DNA of 64,000 nucleotides from Numida meleagris (taxonomy: Eukaryota > Chordata > Aves > Galliformes > Numididae): contig NC_034409.1 in the NCBI RefSeq assembly GCF_002078875.1, positions 105,505,250 through 105,569,249 on the forward strand, written 5' to 3'. This document shows positions 11,985-24,800 of this stretch, one piece after another; positions within the stretch are counted from its first letter, which is position 1; the number at the start of each line of letters is the position of its first letter. The notes under the pieces are model-generated. The model worked only from the letters and a program-made list of their open reading frames with translations. It searched no databases and was not told the DNA's origin. Both the position numbers and the translations under genes were made by a program.

Positions 11985-13700
11985 CCTAAAATTCATTTTC
12001 CTCTGCTGAGCTTCATGCTGTTGTTAACCACCCAATGCTTCAATCTATGTAGATCCCTCTGCAAGGCCATTCATCCCTCCTGGGAGTAAATAACACCTGC
12101 CAGTTTAATGTCATTGGCTAACTTGCTGGGAATGCACTCCACTTTTGTGTCCAGATAACTGATAAAAATATTAAACAGGATTGGCCCCAGAATTGTACCC
12201 TGGGAAGCATCACAGCACACATCTGAACATTCCAGTCATGGAATTTATCCCACCAAGTCTCACTAATACTAATGATATTGTAGCTCTGGGAAAGGACCAA
12301 AGATTCCAGGTTGTCCTGTTTGTTCATCATATTGCATTTCTTTGTACACAAGGATTTCAGACATGCTTCTGAACCTTCATCATTTCCCGGAGCAGCATAG
12401 CTGTTCTCAAAAGCCTCGCCACTCCTCAGACAGATCTACAACACCCCTCCGTATAATCTCATCATTCTTAGTGGTATCCCCTCATTTAAAACCCTCTCAA
12501 ACAGCCTCATCAGTTTATGGACCAAGAAACTTTTCCCCCATCAGGATGGGTCCTGTTAGGTCCAAGCAGACTTCTCAACTTGGAAGATTCCTCCAAGATC
12601 ATAAAACCCAAGGTTCTGGCAGAAGCACCGATTCTGGGGACAGGCTTTGATGACCTAGGCTCACCTATTTATTTCCCCATATCTCCCCATAGGAGTGAGG
12701 AAAACGCTATCAGTGCTCTCAAGTCCTTTAAGTGTCTCCTCAGGGCTCCGAAATCCATTTTGATATACCTCAGATTTCCCGTATCTACACTGTTGGTACC
12801 CACTTGAAACACCACAGAGGAGTGCGTAATAGTCCAGAGGCTGTATTATGATTGAAAGCTTACTGGTAACATCCCCGATCCAAGTCCCAGGTAGGCAGCA
12901 AAGTTATCTGTGAAGAAGGCCTGGCACTCAGATGGAGGCCTCCATTCCCTTGAGGAGCAAGTCACCTGTGACTACAGCTTGCCACTGCTTCTTTACAGCA
13001 CTGGTCTTGATGCTGCATTTGCTACGAGGCCTTATTCGATCTGACCTTGGAGGGAGAAGTTGCACGCATGTCTCTTCTTCCCTCTTTTCACATCTCTCAT
13101 CTGCCATACCCATCTCATACCTATCAAGTACTGGAAGCTGAGTGGTCTTACAGGGGCTCCTCCTGTGGCTCCATGAAGTAACTCACTCTTCGGTGTCCCT
13201 CAAGTTGCTGCGTCTATCCTGACGCAGATCAGATGCCAGGCCTGTGTCAGCAGTGGCCATGCCAGGTTGGCATGTGTGCACCTGAGAAGGCACAGGACAG
13301 TTCCATTGATCTGTCACCTTTTCAGATTCCCAGATGCTTCTCAGACTCCCCACCTCTTCCTGAAGCTTGTCTACCAAGCAAAACAGTTCCTCTACCTGGG
13401 CACACCTCGAACAAGCGTATGTACTCTCGCTCTTCATCTCTGTGAGCAGTGCCAGGAACTCCGCTCAACCATCCTTAGGATCTCGTGAATCTCACGCTCT
13501 TCTCAGCAGACTGTGACTACCATCATCACTGCCGCTGCGGTGATGAAGTGAGAGAAAAGGTGGCTCATCTCACATTTTCAGTACAGAGTCTGTTTTCTGA
13601 TGTCATTAGCCATCTGTCAGCTTTATCTTTTATTTCCCTTTCCTACCGCTGGGATCTGAGTACCAAAGCTACCATCCACAGTCTTCTCCTGTGAACCTCC
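11985..13700 (-). mobile_element. CR1 LINE piece with ORF1, endonuclease start and reverse-transcriptase fragment
   Basis: Read on the minus strand from right to left. A frame at 13437-13183 contains CSRCAQVEELFCLVDKLQEE, the coiled-coil part of CR1 ORF1. The stretch near 12980-12690 reads as the ORF1 esterase-like domain (GDLLLKGMEASI, then FQVGTN) with stops. Near 12335-12225 comes the start of ORF2, the endonuclease (NKQDNLESLV and SETWWDKFHDWN). At about 12210-12222 it jumps to the reverse-transcriptase palm (ILGPILFNIFISYLD), so roughly the rest of the endonuclease and the first part of the polymerase are missing. Stops and frameshifts make it a fossil. Both outer ends are approximate. 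Most bird CR1 copies lack ORF1, which makes this one unusual. Confidence 0.75.
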
Positions 13701-13740
13701 CACATTTGTGGAGGTGTGGATGCGTGAACCTCCCACATTT
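13691..13740 (+). repeat. 17-bp direct repeat pair
   Basis: The sequence gtgaacctcccacattt occurs at 13691-13707 and again at 13724-13740 with 16 bp between. It lies at the 5' edge of the CR1 piece. Confidence 0.85.
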
Positions 13741-16700
13741 TACACATTCAAATTTGGTTGTTTCCTACATATTACGAAATCCAGGTAGGGATAAGCATAT
13801 TAAGATGTCCATGTATTTAGAAAAGCATTTAAGCATACATTTTGATGAACTTAGTCTCAGTGGGAAAGCATCACCTGCTTATGTGCCTTGTCGAACAAGG
13901 CAATACGTCAGCATGCATGAAGTTCTTGCTTAGATTTGATGATGAACCAGCATCTTAATTGGTTGTAACTCTACTGCTCTGCTTGGAGCCTTTTTATCCT
14001 ACAGGAAACTCCTTTGACTGGGCTGGGATGAGTCACTGCTTCTGAAATGAAGCTGTGCTTACTGTAGTCAGATGATGTGAAGATCACCAGTGCCCAGGAC
14101 CACTCACTACTTCTGGTACTGGGCACAGCTTTATATCAGTAACAAGTATAAATTATCACTCATATTGAAAGAGTTGCACCGAAATAGAACAGAACCTGGC
14201 TTAAATTCAATGTATTTGGTAAAAAATAAAGGAGAGAGAGGGCTTTGAGCTGAATCTATGGGATGCAGGGGCCAGAGGAGGACTCCTACGTAGGAAATAC
14301 TAATGAACAGGCCCAGAAATTAGAGATTTCCTTCAGGAAAAAAAAAAAAGAAAGAAAAAAAAGTAATGAAAGTCTGCTTTTACTGTCAAGAAGGAACTGA
14401 CAGAGACTGAAGGGAGGATGCAGGATCAGAGACTTCTGAGCACAGAAGTACTTCTGGGTGGGATTTGGTATTCAGAGGTAATAAACACAGCATGCAGCAA
14501 GGCATGGTTCTTTCACATGTTTGATATCAAGGCATATTTTGATACAGCGAATATGTTTGACAGAATTTAGATTAAGGTGCAATACAGTGTGTTAAAATAT
14601 ATTAATATGGAAGATGAATTACGCTTCAAAAGGCAAAAGAGACTGTATTTTGTCAGTGACACATACATCTACATATACAGTTATAAATAGTCTCACCCCT
14701 TCGACTGTATAGTGGAAGAGGTAGCAGATGTCTGTCTCGCTAAGTTTATTTTTAACCTGGCATTGATGCTTTTCACTTCATGGATAATTGTACTATGCGG
14801 GGTTTTCTCACAGCATTTGAACACTGTCCTGTTTCTTCCCAATTTACATGTTTTGTCAGGACTGGCTAAAAATGTATCCTATCCCTATACAGTTAATCAT
14901 TAGAAGTCTGTCAGCTCCAGTGTTCAGGCGTGGCACAAGGGCAGTAAGGCTCTTACTGGGTTTTTACTTCACACTCCTTCAGCAATTGCAAACTGAGAAA
15001 GGAGAAAGAGCTTTTACAGCACAAACTGAATTTAAGAATACTTTAAAACTACAGTGCCACTGAGTTGAAGGAAAGCTTACTGAGTGCTCACCGCTATAAC
15101 GTAAGGAAAAAAGCTCCTGAAGCATTATTGCAGGCTGCAGGAAACTAAATGTCTGTAAAATGTAGACTGTAAGTGGAACAGAAAAAGGACCAAACACACA
15201 GTCAAATCACATGGAGGACTGTATCTGGGCACCCTCTGGTGCTGCCTTAGGCAAGAAAACAGAAAACTCAAGCAGCTTTGTTCAGCCATCACTAACATAC
15301 CTTGTTTAATTAGTTACCTTGGGCCTCTTCAACGAGCACAGCTTGTTCCACTGCCTGGGGAAAACATCCCCTGGGGAAAAGCAGTGGGATTTTTCAAGGT
15401 TTGATGGCCTGTGCTTTCAGACTGAGGCTCAAACAGCTGCTGCTGTTTCTGAATAGCCTCAGCTTCACGAAATGTAACTAAAACATTAATTTTACCAGGT
15501 CTGCACAGGGCACCTGAGGTTTCTTCATATTGCCTTGGCATATGATGTGCATACAGTAGCCATATCCAGAGATACAGCAGATTGGAAGGAGCTGAAGTGC
15601 CACTTCTGTCCAACAATTCTTTGGAAGTAGAAAACTATTAATGCTAACAGAGGGAAAAGATATCTTTGCTCCACGGAGCCTGTCCTCCCCCTTTTCACGG
15701 TCCACAGCGTTACTGGGCTCTAGATCTCTTCAATTACCCAGATTCACTACTTTCCTATTTAGTTTCAAGATGGGGATCTCAGTCTGCTGCCTCTCTGTGT
15801 TTACTACAGCCAGCTTCCTTTTCCTCTGGTATGCCACTCCCTGGCTTAACTCTCTTTGTTTCTAATATACATAAAAATCAGAAATATAGGAGAAAATTAG
15901 CAAAAATTGCCAGTGATCATTAGTGGCATTTGCCTGTGTCACATAATGGCTGATATTGTCATTGTGATTACAACTCTGCATTGATTGTCCAGCTAAAGAA
16001 GACCTACCAGCCTGGAAATACAAATTACCTCCTGGAAAATGTTCCACAATTTAAAATATCTTAATGACTTTTTGTATATCAGGTTCTGAAAGTCTGCCAT
16101 TGATCAGGACTGGAGAGTCACTAAAACATAGCACACACAAGGTAAATAATGCACGGGAAGTTTGTAACCGAAGGACACAAATCATACTTCCTTCCCATGT
16201 GCTCATAAGAGAAAAAGGAAATAGTTTTTCTATGCCTAGTTTTAAATGTCCCAGTGTGTGAACACACCACTTACTCCAGGCACAAGTTAAAAGAGGGGCT
16301 GAAAATACAAAACCTATAATGGATGTCTAGACTCAGAATCACTCCCAACACCTTAATATTATTGCTCATGTATGGGAAAAAGATGGGTGTATGTCCACAT
16401 TCATTCAACAGCACATTCCTCCACATTTTCTCTTATTTGTTTTACTCCACACAAACGAAGCTCTCTAGCCAACTTTATAGACATATAATTAGACAGTTCC
16501 CAAGCCTTTAAAGTATTTTTTGTGGAGATGCCTCCAGAGGCGTAGGACTGAGGCATGACTTATATAGAAAGAAAAAAAAAAACACAATTGACCACAAAGA
16601 GCAAATTAAAGTAATAGTTAAAAAAATGAACTGCTAATTCAACCACATCTTCAATGGAAAATTCATATTACAATGAAAACACCAGCATATTTCTTTCTCC

Positions 16701-18726
16701 GTTGTGAGTTTAACTTGGAACATCACCATGATTTCAAAACTGGATGAAAAGCAAAGAGCTTTGGAGTGAGAATTTCTAGCATCTGTTTTGCTATAGCAAT
16801 GCTAAAGGGAAAAAAGCCCATTGTGTTAAAAGATAACTGAGGATGTTTGGCCCAGTTTTCTGACCTTGATCTTCAAGTTGAAACTACAAAAATCTGATCA
16901 CTCAACTCTAATTTATTTTTTCTTAGTGCAAACTGTTACTCTACAGCTTCTAATTGTTTCTGGTATTATTTGAGAGATATTTCCAGACCCCCAGTATGAG
17001 AGTCAGGTCTCATTTTTTTTTGCAAAAGGTTACAGGATGTATAGTCTGAAAGCTGTCAAATTAAATAAAAATTATGCTAGTTTAAACTGGCAATTGCAAT
17101 CCCTAACTTCCTTGCCTACCACTAACTTACTCTGAGATAAATGCCTGATTCAGCACCTTCTGCTATAGTGGAGCTTGTCCACCACTGCATTGAATGCCCT
17201 TCCATTCAGTCCCAGTGACAGTGGGCAGATTCTTACGGCGTGATTCATGCAGGCATGCCAGTGAATGAGCTGCTGAAGAGAATTTGTCCCTGTGGATTTA
17301 TAAGAAACTGATCAGATCCTCAGTTAACCTCTGGACCTGAAGAAGGATGTAGAAGCTGTCAGGGCAATTATTACCTAAGTGTAGGAATTCAACCTAGCTT
17401 AACAATTCCATTAATGTGCATTTTCAGGATTTTGCCCACCAGGAACAGTTAAAAAGTAACCAGAATACAGTTCATATGTAATAGGAATCTTACTGAAGTG
17501 TTAAAAATTGTGGAAGTTGATCTTGAATCGAAGATTATGATACCACAGTGGCTTCAGCTACATTGCAGACAGATTTTGTATTTTCAGACTGCAGGTTAAT
17601 TGACAAATAAGTGTTGAATCTTGGCTTTTGCGATATCAGAAGTGATTGGCCACATGCTTTCACGTATAAGTTTTACCACAGGATTAACGTCTTCCAAATG
17701 ACTAACATGATTTTTGCTCTTTTCAAAACAGTATGGTTTTATCAGTAAAAATAATGTAAGATTTCAGTTGTCTGTTGAAACTCTGAGTTTGCCTGCTAGA
17801 ATGTCACACTATCACTGAGTTTCAGCTTTAACAAGAAATAGAAGGGATTTTATATCAGCCACTGCAGTTAATGGTTTTGTCAGAGTGTCTTCATAATGCA
17901 GCTGTAGTACCATTAAATGCAGTTGTAGCTGAAGACAATTGCCCAATGACAGTAATAAGGAGAATACCAGCAAATAAGAATTTTCACTTGATAACTGAGT
18001 ACACTGAGTAATTGATTTTATATCCAATTGATTGATGAAAAAGGAATTGAAGTTGTTCACATAGTGATAGAAAAGAGTTAATTTCTTCACATGTACAACT
18101 CATATTAATCAATTGGGCCTCATTAACTACTCACTAATTGGACCATCGCAGAATAGATTTCAGGAAATCATCTTCCTGGCAATCCATTCTCTTCCCCAGT
18201 GTAGGTACATAAACAAGATAAGTTATTTTTGAAGTGACTGGGGAGCAAACTAGTTTGGTGGTGATTAACCTTAACTGTGTATGTAATTCTGATCATTAGA
18301 TGTACAGCTCTGCTTCTTCATCTAGCCAGTGTAACCAGCTAAGCCTTCCTGCATAGACCGACTAATCATGGACAAGATAAAATCCGTACCTTTGCCACCT
18401 CAAGGTCAATACTGAGATTGTTGTGTGTTGTGGACAGTTATTACATACTGACAGGATCAGATTCCCTCACAAGATGAGCCTGTGATGCTTTAACTTGTCA
18501 TTTGGCAGTTTCCTTTACAACAGGCAGATTGTGCAGGAGGAAGGAAGCCCAGGTTTGGCATTCTACCAAGCAGCTTTTGCATGGTTTGGGTTTAAACCCA
18601 AGCAAAGCCTTATCTTATTGAGGATGTCCATTCAAGTACCCACTTCTTAGTGGTGAGAATATGTAAGCTGATAGTTACTTGAACTATGGCCACCATCTCC
18701 AACCACTGCAAAAGTGTCCTAGTTAG
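13741..18726. other. Intergenic, nothing recognised
   Basis: AT-rich sequence with a purine-rich A tract at 14338-14365 and another A run near 16570-16582. No frame with family resemblance and no RNA gene seen. Confidence 0.55.
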
Positions 18727-18835
18727 AAACATAGAATCACCAAAGTTGGAAAAGACCTCTAAGATCATCCAGTCCAACTGTTCACCTATCTCCAGTATTT
18801 CCCACTAAACCATGTCCCTCAGTACAACTAGTAGT
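18727..18835 (-). mobile_element. CR1-type 3' tail fragment
   Basis: The block catagaatcaccaaagttgg, followed by aaaagacctctaagatcatc and cagtccaactg, is the minus-strand reading of a CR1 3' terminus of a divergent subfamily. Only about 110 bp remain. Confidence 0.75.
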
Positions 18836-21800
18836 TGCCACAAAGGGTGCATGTAGCTGTGTACCTTTTGCAGACAGAAGTAGTCTGCAAAAATATACTT
18901 TTCAGTGCTTGTGTTCCTAAGGGTTACATTCTGAATACAGCCTTGCTTCTATTGTTTCCTATTAGCTAGATCTAAGTAGAAGCTGTTTTGAGTACATCAA
19001 GTGACACCTAAAGCACAGTTAATGAGGTCACTAATTAGACTTTTGGATTCCTCTTGAGCCAAGCACCTAAAAAGTGGTGGTATGATACTATCCCTTACTA
19101 GAATCACACCTGAGTAGTCACAAAAGTTGTTGCAGATCAGTTGGAGATCAGGGCCTCTTACTCTAGTCATATTGTTTTACGTCTGGTTTACTAGAGAGTG
19201 TGTAGCACAGTGGGGGCTTTTCTGAAGGCTCTGGTGTCAGCTAGAAACACAATAGTGAGTTGGCTGAAATGAAAAAATAGATGCCTGTATGCAAATTAAA
19301 ACTATCTCAGTAACTGGTTTTGAGCATGGAACTAACTTTTTCCCAGGGAAAACAGTGCAAAGGCAGATCTTGCCCTGTCTTTTATTGTGAGAGAGGTTAA
19401 ATGTGAGAGACTTCCTTTTACCAACTTCCACCCATTCAGCCAGTTTTCTCCTCATGGAAATCAGGTAAAACAGTAATTGAGACAGCTAAGTTCTATGTAG
19501 AAGATATAACAAAACGATCACTGTGGTTGCCTTGTGGTGTGAGAATCTACCACCAACACTTGCCCTCATACCCCACTGCTGCTCTAACCTGGATGCCCAG
19601 GAGTGATTGCCAGGATGTCTGTGGCACTTTGCTTACACTCTGACTGGATGAGACAACACAAGTGTCAAAGAAGTCAGAAGGAGATAGAAACATATAAACA
19701 CGTAGTGCCTGAAATTCTGTAGGTACTGTGCTTTTTTTTTACCTTAACTCCTCTTCATTCCTCTCACATCTCCTAAGCCACATGTGAAGGTGGCTTTGTT
19801 GCCAAACTCTTCATTGTAATTTCTTTTTATACTAAGATGAAAATCAGTATACACCAATGTAGACACTGATAGGCTTTCATATACGTACTCTGTTTAATGT
19901 TACTTGAGATACAATGTCTTGAAATTTAACCAAATTCTAAATTCTGCAGGCCCTGGCAGACAAGATCCCTGCCTGCCTTTCCTAAAAGAAGGCTCTGTTT
20001 GAATATATCTAAGAAGTTGCAATGAATGTCCCTTGGTTCACTTCAACAGCTGAAAATCACAGTCATTTCTCAGTTGAGTTTTCAAAGTTATTGTACTACA
20101 CGCACTATTGCATTTCCACAGAAATGTAAACACTGATCAGGTGTTTCCAACGACAAGGTCAGTGCTTTCTGGCTGTAGGGTCAACTTTGACTGTTGCACT
20201 GTACTGAAAGAAAGGCAAGGGTTTGTCTCTGTTCAGCTAATTAGATAGTAGGATACATCTCTGTTTGCTGGACAGCAGGCAAGCTCTGAGAAAGGCAGCA
20301 TGCTGGAAGGGCTCTAGTCCAGCATCTCTATGTGGCACAAATGTGGAGAGTGTGTGTTACTCCAACATATTAAAGTTGTGCACATTGTGTATGGAGGAAA
20401 TGTACATGGAAATATAAATGACAATAGAGAAATGCAGGCTAGAAAAGCTGCGTATGTTCAACAGGAGTGAAAGTGAGTCAGGTTTTTTTTTTCTTCCATT
20501 GTTTCTGTGGTAAATTGTTAGTTCATTTAATTTACAGTACTCATAAGAAATGCCAATGAGATATTGCCTTAATCCAGGTGGTTCAAAAATAAAGTAATAA
20601 AATGTACTTGGAATTTTAATATTGAGGATAATAATAATAAAATTCACGAAGAATCAACATAGTACACAACCCATGCCTTATGCATTTAATTTATCTGCTT
20701 AGTACAGAGGCAGCATCTGTTTTCAGTGAGATGTTGCTCTTTTTTTTCCTAACTGAGCAGCTGGGATAAATGAAATAGTAGTCAAAGATAAAATTAACAG
20801 TTTAAGGGCCACGAGTCTGCTGGAATGAGGAGAAGGGAGAACAGTTGAGGAGGACAGCGACAGAAGGAATTGTAACCTCCAGATGTCACCATAATAACTC
20901 CCAGGCATACAGTCTCATAATGTGGTATGTGTTATGCTCCACACTAGACTGCTCTATCTCTGACAAGTTCCTCACTGCACTGCTAATTCTTGTATTATCC
21001 CTTTCTTCCCACAGTGCTGCAGAGAGGAGACAAGTGAAGGAGAAGTTCCTCTCATCCCACTGCACACCATCGATGGCAGTTCCTGACAAAACATGGGCCA
21101 GAGTGTTAAGATAGGAATAAACCTGCTTAGCTCTGCTCTGTAACTGGAGAGCCAAGCATTTTGGCCTCAAGTCACGTTCTTAAGCTTCTCCCTGGATTCC
21201 AGCTTCCAAAATACCAAAGTATAAATACTCTTCTTCCTTCTTTGCTCTCCACCTTTCTGGCTTACTACCTCAACCTTTTCCAGCGGCTGAGAGCAAAGAA
21301 GATACAGGAGCAGCAGGGAACGAGTCTGACTAGAAGAATGACAGAGCTGGGCAGAACAAAAGTAAAATGAATTTCTCAGCCCTCAGCAGCTGACAGCCAG
21401 TGCAATCAGGAGATACTTTCAAGAAGAGGAGCTCCTGTCTGCTGAGTAAGGCAAAGAGGATGGACCAGGAGAAGATGGACTGCTATGGAAAGGTATTTGT
21501 GGGTGCATGTCTGAGTAGAGACAGTGAGAAGCTGGAATGACTGACAGCGAAGAATAGTGTAATAAGCTTAAATAGACTTTATTCTAATGAATAAAATTAA
21601 CTGTGTTTTTAACTATCCCAATTTAAATATTCAAGAGCTTACCGCCCTAGATTTTCCTGACTACAATCAGGGCTCTATAATGGCTCGATAACCAAGTGTC
21701 TCTATGTAAGCACCCTTCCTAGCCTTGCATTTTCTATTAGAGGGTCTGAACCTCTCTTACACTCAGGTCTATTCACACTGTCAGAGAGATGTAAAAAGAG

Positions 21801-24800
21801 CTGAATGGAATTGAGAATAATATGCAGAGTATTCTTCATTTCCTGCTCTCAATGGCTGCGTGGCACTGAGGAGAACTTGTTGCTGTTTTTCACCGTAGAG
21901 AGAGTTATTTTCTTTAGCCATCTCACATTAAAGTGGAGTCAAAATGTCTGACTACCTACCCCTTCATTACTCTACCTTTCGCACCCATGCTATGAGCCAG
22001 TCCCTGAAGGGTACAGGCTGGTCCCCAGCAAGGGAATCCCTCTACAAGGAGCTGGAACGTTTTGGATGATAAACCCCACATAAATGCAATATGATAGTGC
22101 TGATAGCATTCACTACCTTGTAGTTATGCTTTGCAAGGGTTGAAGATGACTGATCTCAGAAACAGTATTTCCAGTAATAGCTTTGCACAAAGAGGACGCT
22201 TAAAGATAAAGTGGCAGTTAATTCAAAACAGAATCTCTGACTTAGCTTCGCCTTTTTCCCTTTCTTTGAAGGAAATGAGAGGTGACACAATTGGATTAGA
22301 TACACATTTTAGACTTTTCAGAAAACAGGATATTATTTACCAAAAAAATTGTAATAGTTCCAAGCTGATAAATGCAGTATATTGCTTTTGGCAAACACAT
22401 CAATTCTTAAACACTATTTACCAGAAATTTTGTAGGAGTTCCTTTGTACTCTACACAGACTATTAGGTAAATATGTGCTTTATAGATCTATAGGAAAATG
22501 TATATTTTTACAGAAACTTTTTAATGTTTGGCAACACCATCCAGCCCAACCCTCTTTATTTTATAACAAAGCTCTTGAGGTTCATTTTTTATGGCTCAGT
22601 TGCCAAAGTCCACAAAACTCAACCTACTCTTAACATGGCAGTAAGAGAGCGAGGGAGATAGAGATGAACTTTGATTGGCAAATGAGCCAGGATCAGAGAC
22701 ACAAAAATGAGAGAGTCTGCAGTGAAGAAGTTCCAGAAACCTGGATGGAGCAAAGGAGTACTTCCTTCTCCAGAACCATGATACCTGGAACCACAAGGAA
22801 GTGAAGATGTCTGGTCTACCATGGAAAATGTGAACAGCTCACTTGCAGAAAGCACCCCTGTTCCTGTGTGCACAGATGCACACAAAATACACATGCTACC
22901 TAGCACTAGTGTGTGCATAGAAGTTTATACACAGGTGCATATCTCAATGCATATATAGGTATCAACTACAGTTGATTTAACTGGCATTCATTTCAGAAGC
23001 CTCTGGAAACAAGTACAGTTGCTTGTTTGAGGTCGAGCATTTCTTTCAACCCTCTCTTTTTAGCAGCCAGCTAGTCTAATCGTTGCAAGAGAAATTTTAT
23101 TTGCTATGGAAGAACAAATCAGGATGGGTTCACCTGTTTTGGAGTGCGTGCCCAAACCCAGAACTGGCAGGACACCTTGTAATATGCTGAGTCCAAATAA
23201 TGTTGTGCCAATGCTGGAATTGAATCGTCTCACTTCGTTTTGATAGCTCCAGATTTCTGGATGTTCAACTTACTGGAAATCCAGAGTGATTACCATGGGC
23301 TAGGCCTGATGGCCAAGCTCCATAAAAATCAGAGTGCCTTTTTGTGTTCTTCTGGACAGAGTGGGTGCCTTTTTGACCAGCCCGTTTTGTCCAGCAGGAT
23401 AGAAAGTCACGTCAGAGCCTGCTGTGTGGTCAGGACCAGGTGTTGACAGTTGACTGTTGCCCTCTTGCTGTCCAAAGTGAGCAAGTCTTCAGCAATCAGG
23501 TGAGAAATCAGAGCTGTCTTCAGAGACAGACTCACTTGTGTGGCTCTATGAGCTGCCTGGATGCAGTCTGTGTGCCCCACTGACCTCAGTATCATCTTAC
23601 TGATGTTATTCTGTGGAAACATAGATTTGATCAAAGTAGAATGCTTTTCCGCTTCTGTTCTCCTGTGGAAAGCACCTCCAACCTCCTGTGTCCCAGTACA
23701 GGACTACACTAAAGACTAGCTCCTGGATGTAGTCTTCTAGGACAATTTTTGATAACTTTTCAGACCACTGACTTGCAATTATGAGGAAATCTCACTACAG
23801 AACAGCTGGGAAATACTCAAGGAAGTGATACAAAACAAAGTAAAGGAAGTTACTGGACAGTACACATAGTTTATTACAGTCTAGACAAGCAATAAAACAG
23901 GGCAGTGTGGGGAAAATGTAAACAAGATGAGTCTAAAGAGAAATAAAAGAAGTATATTGCATAAAATTAGCAAATCACTCCAAGGCTGGACAAGAAGAGT
24001 AAGTTTTAAAGGAAGATCAAGAAAACAAGACGTAAGAGCAGCATGCCAGTATGCTAGCAATTTCTGTGGAAATAGAGTTGGGCCAATCAGGAAAAAAAAA
24101 AGAAAGAAGCGGTGAACAACATACCATAAAGGTATGTGGTGAAGTAAATATGAAGGGAATATTTTGAAACCTGCTGTAGCTGGGTTTAGAAGCTTGCAAT
24201 CCATCCTGAAATGCAAACACAGTAGACGTGCTTGAATGGGCATTAGCTCAGTTGCTTCATTGGAAGTCTCTACTCCAAGAAAGAGTTAAAAGCAGATGTC
24301 CTGCAAGAAGAGATAAATAGCACAACTGGCCTTTTAGAAGCCAGAGAAACAAATTCTACCAAGGCTGAAAAAAAGTTTGAAAAGGTATACTGGAGCAAGA
24401 GGAGGTATGAGATAGATGAATAAAGAAAATAGCTGAATGAACCCTGAGGAAAAGAGTTCCTCCCATTCCAAGCAATCCAGAGGTATAAGTTCATTGTCCT
24501 GATGAAATCAATTGTCAACAGGCTGTAGTTAGCTGTGGAGTGGGGGAAAGAGGCAGCACGACTTCAAATCAGTGTCAAGAGTGTCACTGGTCAAGAGTTC
24601 TACTCTGGCAGTACATGGGGAAATTACGGATGGTGGAAGCAAATGAGTGTCATTGTTTCAGCTGGATTTAGCATGGCATTCTGTTGAGATGTGTTAGAGA
24701 AGTAGAAGAATCATAGGGAGTTCCACATAAGTGCACAGATAAAAGCTGTACCGTAACAATTTATGGGGGTCAAGCAATGGCTTCATATAAAAATTCAATG

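Noticed and set aside
22525..22556. Possible CR1 tail (catccagcccaaccctc)
   Set aside because: Too short and no neighbouring CR1 blocks.
23881..24243. 120-codon minus-strand frame rich in hydrophobic residues
   Set aside because: The hydrophobic look comes from T-rich antisense of A-rich sequence; no start context or conserved motif.
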